From NCBI GenBank assembly GCA_963930775.1, contig OZ005707.1:6262001-6326000 (forward strand): 64,000 bases of DNA, written 5' to 3'. Below, one piece after another: positions 37,259 to 48,213 of this stretch. This DNA is from Cliona cf. orientalis (lineage: Eukaryota > Porifera > Demospongiae > Clionaida > Clionaidae). Below the pieces are notes generated by a model, which saw only the letters and a program-made list of their open reading frames with translations, did not search any database and was not told where the DNA came from. The translations under genes were made by a program, and so were the position numbers. Each line of letters starts with the position of its first letter. Position 1 is the first letter of the stretch.

Positions 37259-37504
37259 GTATGGTTGCCACCGCACTGGTAAGGCTAAGGTAGAGAAGTG
37301 TAGCTATAAAAATGATCATGACACGCCTTTCACTGATGATAGTGATGAAGGGTGAGAAGATGAACTTATTGACTACAATAATATTATTATGCATACATAA
37401 TATTAATTAATATGTGCTTACTATATATATAAGAGTATATATAATATTATTCTTGCTACAGCAAAAGTTCCAAAAAGAGTATTGGTATTGATAACAAGCG
37501 ATAA
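37259..37504 (+). pseudogene. Orphan cytoplasmic-tail exons of an F-like receptor, still open
   Basis: 37259-37351 and 37462-37504 copy gene F exons 19 and 20 (GYGCHRTG-like start, TPFTDDSDEG, then [11 protein letters not shown] and a stop). Acceptor and donor sites and reading frame are intact, but no TM or ectodomain exon precedes them; the next gene upstream is the minus-strand reductase G. The flank to 37767 also matches the gene F 3' flank. It could still be spliced onto a read-through transcript, but is most simply duplication debris. Confidence 0.85.
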
Positions 37505-37767
37505 ATAATACTCAATGCATTCTTTTGCACATATTACTATCATACTGATTTGTATATCTGCAATCATGACACGCATACAGCAGATGTATTCTATTATTAA
37601 CAGCATGGTACGAAATTAATAGCTTTTGAAGCTATTCCAAATTGATCATAATAATATAGATTTTAGTAGAAACTTCCCCCGGGAGCTCAGCTCAAATTTA
37701 ATGGCACCACTAAGTCTAGTCTAGATATGTCAACACTTATTAGACCTGCTGCCCTTACAATAGCACA

Positions 37768-38068
37768 CAGTGGTATGGGATAACCCCATGGGGGTGTACC
37801 TTTAATTTGAAGCTAATGGCTCGTGTGACGGCCCACCACATTAATAGTACCCACCTGGTATGGTGGGATGCGTCTATTGTATTGGCCACAAGAAACTTCC
37901 CCTCTGGTACAATAACAGTGCCACATGAGTAGCTAGCTACGCAGCACAAATTTCGTTCCTGAAGTTGCTTCGTGCTTTAATAGTATACCAGCTGGTTTTG
38001 ATTCAACAACCTATCATTCAGTCTTCCCTGGCCTATTAATTGTAGCTATAGCTAGGTAGCTATAGTCA
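37768..38068. other. Gene H upstream region
   Basis: No gene seen. GGTATGGGATAACC and GGTATGGTGGGATGC-like stretches hint at a small repeat, not resolved. No clear TATA box near the start of H. Confidence 0.4.
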
Positions 38069-39096
38069 ATGATGGCAATATCAAACAGGATCTGTGGACT
38101 GGCAGTACTTGTTGTAGCAGGATTGTCAAGTCTATCTCTTTTGGCAGAAGGTGAGTATACATAATTTATGCCATGCAAAATGATTACGTACTATACATTC
38201 CTCTTTGTAAATACATGCATGAAGGTAGAACATATTATTATCTGGTTAAATATGCTTGTCAATTGGCTGAATCATAATAATTATTTGTAGGCCAGATTGT
38301 CAATGGATCAGAGATTGAAGATATACGTTTGGTCGACCATGATGGAACTATTGGTGGCAACCAGGGAAGAGTGGAGATAATGTACAATGGGACGTGGGGA
38401 ACTATTTGTGACAGTTATTATGATTGGGATGTCAGTGAAGCTCGAGTTGCCTGCAGGTGAGAACCTGATCTACAAGCCAAGTAGCTAGATCCATAATATT
38501 ATTATCGCTATTTATTATGATAATATAATAATATGATATTATACCAACGTTGCCATGGATTTATCGACCGGATAACTGCCCAAGCCCGAGGGAGCAGTAC
38601 TATGGATAACTGTCCTATACTCAGTATATGAGGCCATCCCTACTTATAGAGTCTGCCGACTCTATGATAGTACTGGTAGTCCAAAATCCCCTGAAGCCAT
38701 CCTATGAGTGTCCAGTGACTCTCGTGGATTACTTAGTGGCTTTTGGTTGAGTATAGCTAAACGAATAAATGGTTTCCGTGTGTTGTTGAAGCCCTCATAA
38801 TACATGGGGATGACCCTGTAGATTAGGCTATTTGATAAACCATGCATCATAGGCGTAAGAAGATATTGAAGGTTGGGGGCTGAATATCCAGTTGTGCATG
38901 AAGCGCATGCGAAATTTTTACGAGCACACCCATCTTTGCACGATCGAGACTGCTAAAAGAACTGTAAGTAGAGTGGAATAGATTTGGAAGCAATTGAGGC
39001 ACACTTACTCATAATTAGGCCTGGTAAATGTGAGTTGGAACAATACTGGGCTGGAGAACAAAGGCCCCCCTGGAATATTATTGGGGAGCTACACAG

Positions 39097-39131
<35 letters not shown>

Positions 39132-42100
39132 TTCTTACATCAGTGTGCATGCATGCAGAAATTGAATGCTATTCTAGCATTACTGTTAAAATTATAAATG
39201 TAATTGATCTTAATGTCACCCAATATTCAGGATGCTTGGCTTTGAAGATGCTCTATGTGGTGTCCGAAATTTTGGAAGCGGTAGTTACTCTTCTCCCATC
39301 TGGATGTCTGATATCCACTGTAGGGGATACGAGAGTGCCTTGGATTTGTGTTACTTCAATGGCTGGGGAGTGCAGAGCTACTACTACTGTAGTCATTATT
39401 ACGATGTGGGAGTGGTTTGTCTAAATGGTCAGTGGAGCCATAGTGGATATTCATAGCTGAAATTAATTTCATTATTTTGCAGAATCAGTAACAGAGGAAG
39501 TGGGTATTCCCAGGGATATTACACTGATTAAATCATCTACAACATCGCTTACACTTGGATGGATTGTAAATCTAAAAATTACAGCACTTTAATTTTGTTT
39601 CATACTCACGATTACATGTGCAGGCTCCTGCTGCCCCCAGCTGGGCAACTTATAGGCGTTTCACAGTTAGATATCAGTCCGATCAACAACGTTATCCCCA
39701 AACTCGGACCTATTATAACTCATCGTTTATCAATGATACTGATGTCGAAATGTCTTTCACTCTAACATCCCTCACAAGGGACACTCAGTATAGTATTGAG
39801 ATAAGAGCTGAAGTCCGAAACACAGCCTGTCGCTATTATTATTACACCTATGGCAACTATTCTGATCCAGTCTCATTCCGAACAAATGCAACATGTAAGT
39901 ATAAATTATTCATAATCTATCCCCAATAAATTAGAGATTTCTATAGGCCTCTTTGCTTTCCTTGCAATACAGTAAGACAATCCAACATTCGTGTGAGACT
40001 AATTCCCCCCTCTCCTGGTCTTCATTTCCTTGGGAGGGTGGAAGTACTTCATGATAATCAGTGGGGAACGGTTTGCGATGACTATTTTGGCACCACTGAA
40101 GCCAATGTGATCTGTCAAATGCTTAACTTCACACAAGGAGCACAGTGTTCAGTTAGATATGCTCAATTTGGGCAAGGGCAAGGTATCAATTTTGTGTATT
40201 TATAATACACACCTTATTAGACGAAGTATGTATTACTGATGTGCAGGTCCGATTTGGTTGGATGATGTTCGATGTCAGCCTGGAGATGAGGTCTTGGAAG
40301 ACTGTGATCACAACCCATGGGGAAATACTAGCTGCTCCCACTATGAAGATGTTGGTGTAGTTTGCAGACCTAGTGAGCAGTCTACTAATAGTCTGCATGA
40401 ATCTACACATTTCCTGAAAGCTATTTTATTGGGCTCAAATTGTGGCATAGTACAATAATATTATGTCTATCATTATTCTCTGCTCAGATGCAGGTGATGT
40501 TACATCAGCCGTTCAGAACCTGACTGTACTGTCCGTTGGTGCAACATCAATCACTGTTGGATGGAGCGTGAGTCCCTTGGCAGTAGCTATCGTAGAGTGG
40601 GAAACTTTCGAGGGAGAAAACCTTCACAAATTTTGCAATTTTTCAACCACCTATGAAACTTTCTTCATGAAACTTTAGGCATACCACACCCATTATGCAA
40701 TCAGTTTAACATTCCACGTAAGTTTTCTCCGCGAAATGCTCCCTTCCCACTGATCTGCAAAAGTTTTCTCCCTCGAAAGATTCCCCGCTATACACTATTT
40801 TTAAAGTATAGCTGGCTAATATTTATTCTATTCAGCCATACATCTTTCCACCTGGTGCATACCGTACTGGATATCAGCTGCAATATACTGACAGTTATGG
40901 CTACACACGGACATCGACTATCAACTTGTATTATAGCGGTTCCAGTACTACTCAGTATACGCTGAACTGGCTAGAGTTTGGAGAGGAATACAACATATCT
41001 ATTCGTGCCTATTTTCGATTTTCAGGATCATGCTACTATAACATATATAGTGCACATTCCGATAATGTCACGGCAACAACTATGGAAACAGGTGACTTAG
41101 GATGGAAGTATTAATTAATTTTCTATAATTATAGTAATTCTGATTTACAGCTCCTACTGCTTCACCGCAAGATTTCTATGTGGCTGCTATCAACAGGACT
41201 GCCATACAGGCTGACTGGGATCTCCCTCCAGTAGGACACCGTGGTGGATTCATTCTCGGCTACAAGCTCTTCATTCAGTCTACGAACGGTGGAGCAGAGC
41301 GGACTATCAACATTACAGATAACTCAACAGTCTTCATAGTAGGAGGACTGCAACCGGACACTGCATACACACTTAGTGTGCTGGCCTACACTAGTGTGGG
41401 TGATGGACCATGGAGCATACATCTTACTGTTTCTACCTTGAGTAAGAATATTGTGGCACTAAAAATTTAATCTAATATTATCATTTCATAATCACTCCCA
41501 AATTATTATACATGTAGGATTTGATCCACTGATTACGCAATTTGGTTACTATGGCAACGGCGAAGATAGGATAACCAGACGCTCTTATGACTATTATTAT
41601 TACTACAACTACTACTATGGCAGGGTTCATATCCATTGTGCCTCCAGTAACGTTACCTTTGCTCCACCTCAGTGGTTCTTTACTAACGGGTCGAGGATTG
41701 GAGTGAGAGACAGAAACTTCCAAGCAGGACAATTCCCCAATGGAACTGCTGTCCTCAAGATAGCTGACTATCGACCGCTAAGCTACTGTGATGGGGGAGT
41801 CTTCATTTGCCATGTCAACAATAGTGTATCTGGTCATTCACAGGAGAAAAAATTTACTCTGACCATAAACAGTATATTAACGCAAACAAGAGAGTGTAAC
41901 AAGTAATTATTATTGATTTTTATAACACTCTGCAGATTCCCCACCTCCTCCCAGCCGACCATTTTTGATCAAAGCACAGAGCACAAGCCTTACCATTGGC
42001 TGGTCTGAGGCAATATGTGACGGAGGTCACGCTGTGAACAATTTCAACATTCGTTTCAATCATAGCTCCAGTTCTAGTTATCGCAGCAGCTACAGATACA

Positions 42101-44532
42101 TCAGGGGCATTAATCCTACTCGAAGAAATTACACAATCGCGGGCCTTCAGGCAAACACATACTACTCCTTTAGCATTCAGGCTGTCAATTTGCGTGCACA
42201 ATCCAGCTCCTATTCCACGTCATTCTCTGCCACTACACTTCCTCCAGGTAGGCACTTAGATTAGAGAATTTGAACTTCACAATCAGAAGTTGATTCTGCA
42301 TCTGACCGCATGATCTCCTAGTACATGTATGCATGAGCTATATTATGGTTTTTGTCATCCCATGCGGTCAAACTTTCTTTCAGCTCCATCTGCTCCCCGT
42401 GACGTCAGTGCTAGACTGGTAGCTCCACTTGAGGTGGAAGTGAGGTGGAGGTCTCCTGCTGTGACAAACGGAGATATCAGCCACTACACTGTCTTTGCCA
42501 CTCCCTTGAGGTCCACAGTGTCTAATAACACACTTCAAACTCTACAAATGGTAGCTATGTCACAAACTATTGTAACATTCATCATTCATGATGCATGTCG
42601 TGACAGTGCTATCAGAACTAATAATTTTTAATGTATATAGGCATTCCCTGGCAGTGCAAGAGCAGGCAATATCACACTAGTGATGCACTCCATAACTTAT
42701 CAATTCCAAGTCAGGGCTGCTGTGAGCTTTGGTCAGACATACAATGAAGGAGAGCTCTCACCGGTCGGTGCTAACACATCACTCTTTGTCCCTAAACCAG
42801 GTAGCTATATCTGCTGTGACTAATACCAGCCATGCATAATATTATTATTATTGATCATGTGATTCTTTGTGTGATGATAACAGGGATTCCAACTCCCACC
42901 AACCCCCACATCACAAATTCCACCAACTCTAGCATCACTCTGATGTGGGACTATCCTCCCCCACCTTCAGAAGCTGTTGAAAAATTTTTTGTAAGTTTGT
43001 TGCACATCTTAATATGATATCTCATTGCTGCCACATAATAGTTATCTGACAGTAATTGGGATGCATGAGATGCATGGTCGAATGCACCCCAATTACTGTC
43101 AGATAACTATTTTGTTGGTAGTTTATATACCTCTGCACATGTTCATCATTGGCCTACTTTATGATAACCCACCCCCTTCCTATAGCTGGCAAATTGCCTA
43201 TAAAAACTTTGGTTGCCAGGCAACTACCAACAAATGATAATAATAATTATATTATTACACTGACCAGGTCACATATTCGGGTGAAATCGAATGGAGAAGT
43301 CCTCAAGATGTCTTCGTCGGATTTGAAGATCGTGGAGAGACTAATACCAGCACTAATCATGTCAAAATATCTGCTCTGGTCCCCGGCACAACCTATACCT
43401 TCAAAGTATCTGCCATCACTCAGTCTGGGAGAGGAGCTGAGATTATGTTCACAGGAACAACTGATAATAATGGTAAAAAAATAATAAGCATGCATACACC
43501 TGTGTGTATATCAATTTGATTCGGCTTCTTTTGTACCTACAGTGAGCTTGGCTTACTTCCAGCTGCGCATGGGACCAGTCAGGAGTTGTTTCGACTTCAT
43601 GGTAATTATAAGATGCACTATTCATTTGTGATTCATGATCTTGACTATAGGATTTTGCTGGAAGCAACACTGATGATCTAGATGTTGTTCGCGATGGACT
43701 TGTTAAAGAGTTTTCACACCTTTGCCCAGGATGTGGAATAACTGCAGCTAACATTAAAGATGATGAATTTAGCTGTCGTGGACTCACTAGGCAGATCGTC
43801 TACCGGGCGAGGATTGTAGGCACCGACACGCACAGTGCCCCAGAGCTGGTCTCCCTCGTGCAGTCTTGGGTGGAGAGCGATACAGCTTCCGTTATGGTTG
43901 ATTCCACTCGCTTCCACCTAGATCCAACCTGCTACACTGTACTTGATTCTCTCTTTGGCATTGACTGCATCAATGATCAAGCCCCTGTCACTACGCTACC
44001 ACCCCATACCACTTCAGCTCCATCAACCACTTCAACTCCATCAGTTGAGCCAACCACTCCATCGGTCAAACCACCTACAAATGCACCAGTTAATGGTAGT
44101 ATCAGTGCTGGAGAGATAGGAGGAATTGCTGTGGGTGTGGCAATTGTCCTACTACTCATTATTCTCATTGTAGTGATAATCTGTAGGAAGTGGAGGCCTA
44201 AAGTGGTACGAAGGTGAGTTTCAATAATTTTTGACTATAGCACAACCAGAGATCCAAATGATATGTAACGCCACGCCTAATCAAGTTGGTAAGTTATGAC
44301 ATGTTGCTCTTTTGTAATGCATGCAGGTATGGCCACCGTGGTTTTACTCATACTGTTAATGACGACAATATGGATGATGAGGATATTCCTTTTGTTGTTG
44401 ATGGAGGGTAAGGCAATCTATGTGACAAGTTATCCATGGATTGAGATAATTATTTACTACAGCGATGAAGACAACAATCCAACATTAAGTTTTGACGATG
44501 ATGATAAAACTGAACAAAGCACTTTGCAATGA
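38069..44532 (+). CDS. Gene H: SRCR-FN3-Ig type I membrane receptor
   Basis: Exons: 38069-38150, 38291-38456, 39231-39427, 39483-39565, 39624-39894, 39973-40182, 40247-40372, 40488-40567, 40836-41091, 41151-41441, 41518-41871, 41936-42247, 42384-42550, 42641-42800, 42884-42990, 43268-43472, 43543-43601, 43651-44213, 44327-44407, 44463-44532. They sum to 3840 nt, 1279 residues. Two in-frame ATGs (38069, 38072) are equivalent. The domain order is as in gene F, its closest paralogue. It has the longest stalk of the set, a Thr/Ser/Pro mucin-like repeat (about 43980-44095). The membrane-proximal domain is the most diverged of the six and escaped the conversion seen between F and J. Like F it lacks the furin-like FN3 site. 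The tail has IPFVVDGG and LSFDDDDK. Confidence 0.92.
38457..39230 (+). other. Intron 2 of gene H with a poly(C) tract
   Basis: 774 bp, no gene. It contains the 34-bp C run. I see no element that would explain its length relative to gene B. Confidence 0.6.
39097..39130. repeat. Pure poly(C) tract, 34 bp
   Basis: 34 consecutive C residues, 100 bp before exon 3 of gene H. Confidence 0.95.
43037..43111. repeat. Near-perfect hairpin in gene H intron 15
   Basis: AATAGTTATCTGACAGTAAT pairs with ATTACTGTCAGATAACTATT across a short loop containing ATGCAT copies. Its right end touches a 14-bp inverted pair (TTTGTTGGTAGTT at 43111, AACTACCAACAAA at 43220), so one small element may sit beside or within another. 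Confidence 0.75.
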
Positions 44533-45268
44533 CAATAATTATGCGTAATTATAATATCTGTGCTGATCTTTGTTGCACAATGAACTGAACTCTACGATTG
44601 TCTAAGGATTAAAAAATTATTAGGCTTTGTAAATGATTAATTGTGTTTCTCTTTAATCTGGTATCTAATATCCTCATTATATTGACCCCTGAGCCATCTG
44701 GATACAACATGGGAAGTATGTGGTAAAAATAATTATAGCTCCAGGCCCTTCCTGTCAGGTCTGTGGTACATTTGTGTACACATCATCCCCGTTGTGGTGT
44801 ATCAGTTTAATGGGTGCAAATCAATTTTTAAGCTATACAAGCCAAACACCTCACCAACCAGTTCTCCATATATAGCTATACCTCTCCCACTACCAGACTA
44901 GATGATAAAATTCAATTCATGAATCAGATCAGATGAAGCACCTTAGCCTGGATTCCCAGGTGGATTCCCAGAATTCTGAACAGTGTAGGTCTGATGTAGA
45001 ATCATGTAGTTTCCCTTGAGATGTAATTAGTACTAAAAGGATTCACTTTTGTACAAATTTTAGCTAGCTAGTCTCTAACTGAGCTTCCCCACCTTCTCTG
45101 CCAGCTCTTGAAGTCAGCAGTGCCAAAATTCAGTATCAAAGGATTAAAAATCATAGGTAAGGCTAGTGCTGTTGAGCTTAACACACTCATTATTTTTTGG
45201 ATTGGTGCATGTCTATAATAGCTCATCATGCATGATTCAATATTATTCCTCCTCAGGACAAAACAAAC
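44533..45268. other. Intergenic region between H and I
   Basis: No gene, element or strong promoter motif seen. A CAG just before the gene I start leaves room for a 5' UTR intron. Confidence 0.5.
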
Positions 45269-47698
45269 ATGACATATGTATTTCTTCTGCTTCTGTGTGC
45301 TGCCTTTCAACATGCTTCCTCGGAACGATTCTTCGTAGTCACAACACCAAATGACCCATGCCCAGGAAAATTCACTGGAGAGCCTTGCATCACTCTAACC
45401 CAGTTTGTATCTGGATCTTATACACGGTTCCTATCTGACCCAGGCCGTGTCTCTGACGTAACCCTGGATCTACAGCCAGGCAATCACCAAATGTTGTACT
45501 CTAATGATTTGCTGGTACGGAATATGGAATTATTTGTGCTAAGAGCCACAACTCCAGGCCTAGAGGTGACTTTGGATTGCAAAAATAGCTATTTCAATAT
45601 CACCAACGTCAAGCATGTTCAAATCAGTGGGATGAAATTTGTCAATTGTATCAATAACATTGTGATCAAGTCAGTCGCTCAGTTCAACTTTGAAAACTGT
45701 TCTCTGGATAATTTGCAACAACTATGGATAACTGATACAACACAAGCCGTAATCACAAAAAGCTTCTTCAGCAAAAGCCAACAGACTATTCATGTTATAC
45801 AGTCATCTATTACTATTAATCAGTGCATCTTTTCCAGCAATTGCGTTGGAGTTCATGGTGACAATTCCCATATCACTGTCCATCAGAGTGTCTTCAAAAT
45901 GAACACGGCTAACTGCGTTACCAAATCTAACGAAGTACTGCGTTCTGGAGGTGCCATTTATCTGAGCTACATTGCTCAAAGCTTTCTAGTGAGGGAGGGT
46001 CATTCACGAGGAGAGGTACCAACGATCGTCAATTCTACGTTCGAGGACAATAATGCACGACAGAATGGTGGATGTATCTTCGTATCTGGTTCGAACGTTA
46101 AGATCAATGGGAGTAGATTTATCAACAATACGGCACGATCTCAAGGTGGAGCAGTATACATTGCCAGCACCAGGTTAACTACCGTTGGCGTTTCAGTAAT
46201 TGAAGGCAGTGAATTCATCAGTAATCGTGCCAGCATTGGTGGAGGGGCAGTCTATGCTCCGGCTTCGGTTCAAATCAGCAATAGTGCCTTCATTAGCAAC
46301 ACAGCTCATTTGAGGGGAGGTGGAGCTATCTATACTGGTGGACGCCACGCAAATATCGCAGTAACCAAAAGCATCTTTGAGAGGAATTCTGCAGCCTATT
46401 GTGGAGTATTCGATATTGATGAACTCGATCATGATGTGAAAATAGAGGACAGCACCTTTTCTCTGAACACTGCAACGGGTAACTCAGATATTAGCAGTAT
46501 CCTCAGCGTTAGTGGGATAAAAAGTGACATTGGTGGAGTGATTTGTGTCAGAAATGCCACAATCTCGATTCTCAATTGCAATTTTACCCACAACTCAGCT
46601 GCTGGATATGGCGGTGTAATGTACGTGGATGACAGCAAAATGATAGTAGAAAGGTGTGCATTTGACAGCAATGTGGCCAGTTATGGTGGTGGAGTGAGCT
46701 ATACTGAGCAACATCGTGTACAGCTCGACATCAATCTCAGCTTGTTCACGAAGAATAGAGCTCAGAGAGGTGATGGGGGAGTGATGTATGTAGGAAGAGC
46801 TCACAGCCAGGTGAGCATAAGTGAGAGCAGATTTGGCTTTAACAGTGCAAGTGAGAGAGGTGGAGTGATGGTCATCTATGGGGGTCTGCTCAAGGTGAAT
46901 GACACAGAGTTTCACAATAATACTGCAGTAGGGGGAGGAATTGGAAGTGCTTGCAACACCCAGACGGTTATTCCCAATGAGATAGCAGCTGCCAACGACC
47001 CTGATTTTTCATTTTGTACCCTTTACGATGAATACACACGTCAGTACGACAGAGGAGTTGTCATGACAACTATGGCTTCTCTTGCAACAACTGAAGCCAA
47101 TGAAGTCACTTCAGTCTCTACGCCCACCTTTCCAAGTACTACGCCCTCTAATGACCACACCACTGACATAACTCCATCTGCTAGTCCAGGTCCCAGTACA
47201 ACAACTCCACTTAGTCTCAGTCCAGGTCCCAGTACAACAACTCCACTTAGTCTCAGTACAGAGGATGATAGAGCTACAACGTTCAAACAGATCACACCAA
47301 TAGCACTGAAGGCGACAGTATCTGCTTCCATTACAGCTACTTCTACCACTGCTCCAAATATCCTATCTGTTGTGTACTTTGAACTCAGTGGCAATGTCTA
47401 CCTCAATAACAGTGCTGTTTCTCTGCAAGAGGTGGGAGAAGGTGATAATGCCTTAATTTGCAAAACAAACAAGCAAGATTGCTGTGGCACCCCACCAAAT
47501 CGTTTTGGGGAATTTTATTATCCCAGTGGTGATATGGTGCCAATACGCAATCGTCAGGATAAATTTTACCGTCAAAGAGGTGACAGCGAGATATACTTAA
47601 ATCGAAGGGCCGATACCCTCTCTCCGACTGGCACCTACAGTTGTGTGATTCCTGATGCTGCTGGAATAATTCAGACACTATACATTGATTTGGTATAA
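45269..47698 (+). CDS. Gene I: secreted beta-helix protein with mucin-like segment and C-terminal Ig-like domain, single exon
   Basis: 809 residues without introns. Signal peptide 1-19 (VFLLLLCAAF). Residues about 60-560 form a right-handed beta-helix-like repeat with recurring F-x-x-N-x-A followed by GG-A/V-I/V/M-Y (FINNTARSQGGAVY, FISNRASIGGGAVY, FTHNSAAGYGGVMY, and others), as in polymorphic-membrane-protein-type and pectin-lyase-fold repeats. About 600-695 is Ser/Thr/Pro-rich, including a 36-bp direct tandem repeat (47184-47255, PGPSTTTPLSLS). About 705-809 looks like an Ig domain: ALICKT, CCGTPPNRFGEFYYPSG, then GTYSCVIPDA. Its protein ends soon after the Ig domain. A GT just before the stop (TTG|GTATAA) leaves open a further exon, but I found none before gene J. 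Likely secreted adhesive or recognition protein. Confidence 0.88.
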   Translation: MTYVFLLLLCAAFQHASSERFFVVTTPNDPCPGKFTGEPCITLTQFVSGSYTRFLSDPGRVSDVTLDLQPGNHQMLYSNDLLVRNMELFVLRATTPGLEVTLDCKNSYFNITNVKHVQISGMKFVNCINNIVIKSVAQFNFENCSLDNLQQLWITDTTQAVITKSFFSKSQQTIHVIQSSITINQCIFSSNCVGVHGDNSHITVHQSVFKMNTANCVTKSNEVLRSGGAIYLSYIAQSFLVREGHSRGEVPTIVNSTFEDNNARQNGGCIFVSGSNVKINGSRFINNTARSQGGAVYIASTRLTTVGVSVIEGSEFISNRASIGGGAVYAPASVQISNSAFISNTAHLRGGGAIYTGGRHANIAVTKSIFERNSAAYCGVFDIDELDHDVKIEDSTFSLNTATGNSDISSILSVSGIKSDIGGVICVRNATISILNCNFTHNSAAGYGGVMYVDDSKMIVERCAFDSNVASYGGGVSYTEQHRVQLDINLSLFTKNRAQRGDGGVMYVGRAHSQVSISESRFGFNSASERGGVMVIYGGLLKVNDTEFHNNTAVGGGIGSACNTQTVIPNEIAAANDPDFSFCTLYDEYTRQYDRGVVMTTMASLATTEANEVTSVSTPTFPSTTPSNDHTTDITPSASPGPSTTTPLSLSPGPSTTTPLSLSTEDDRATTFKQITPIALKATVSASITATSTTAPNILSVVYFELSGNVYLNNSAVSLQEVGEGDNALICKTNKQDCCGTPPNRFGEFYYPSGDMVPIRNRQDKFYRQRGDSEIYLNRRADTLSPTGTYSCVIPDAAGIIQTLYIDLV

Positions 47699-48213
47699 AG
47701 TAAAACTGCATAAATTATGGCTTCAATAATATTAATTGCTGTGCTTTACTTCGTGAAGAACATAAAATTAATAGTATAGGCATATTTGCTGAGTATGAGG
47801 CTAATTTGCTCATAGCATCCATTAACTTAATAACTATAGTTGATGATACTATATCTGAGTGGTTAATGCATGGGCGTAGGCATGCAGGAATATATAGAAG
47901 CCCGTGAAATTGTAATAACTTGATGGAATGCATATTATTAGGCTGTGTTATAGGCTTGAGTAGCTAAGCACATTTAGACTGGAGAGTAGACTAGAGAATA
48001 TAGAGCCAGGAGTAGAAATATGATCTGAAAGTTTGTTGATAAATAGCACACAAATTGAGTGTGGTCTAGATGGATAACAAACATCACCAACTTTGGAATC
48101 ATGTGATGGCATAGCAATATTATTGTTTGGAAGTCCTACTCAATAATTATAACAATGGTACACTATAAAAGATTCCTGCAGTTTGAATTCGGTCAATCAT
48201 AGTAGAGTTTGAG
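47699..48213. other. Intergenic region and promoter of gene J
   Basis: No gene seen on either strand; a TATA box is at its right end. Confidence 0.5.
48164..48171 (+). promoter_or_regulatory. TATA box of gene J
   Basis: TATAAAAG, 50 bp before the ATG of gene J, giving a short 5' leader. Confidence 0.5.
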
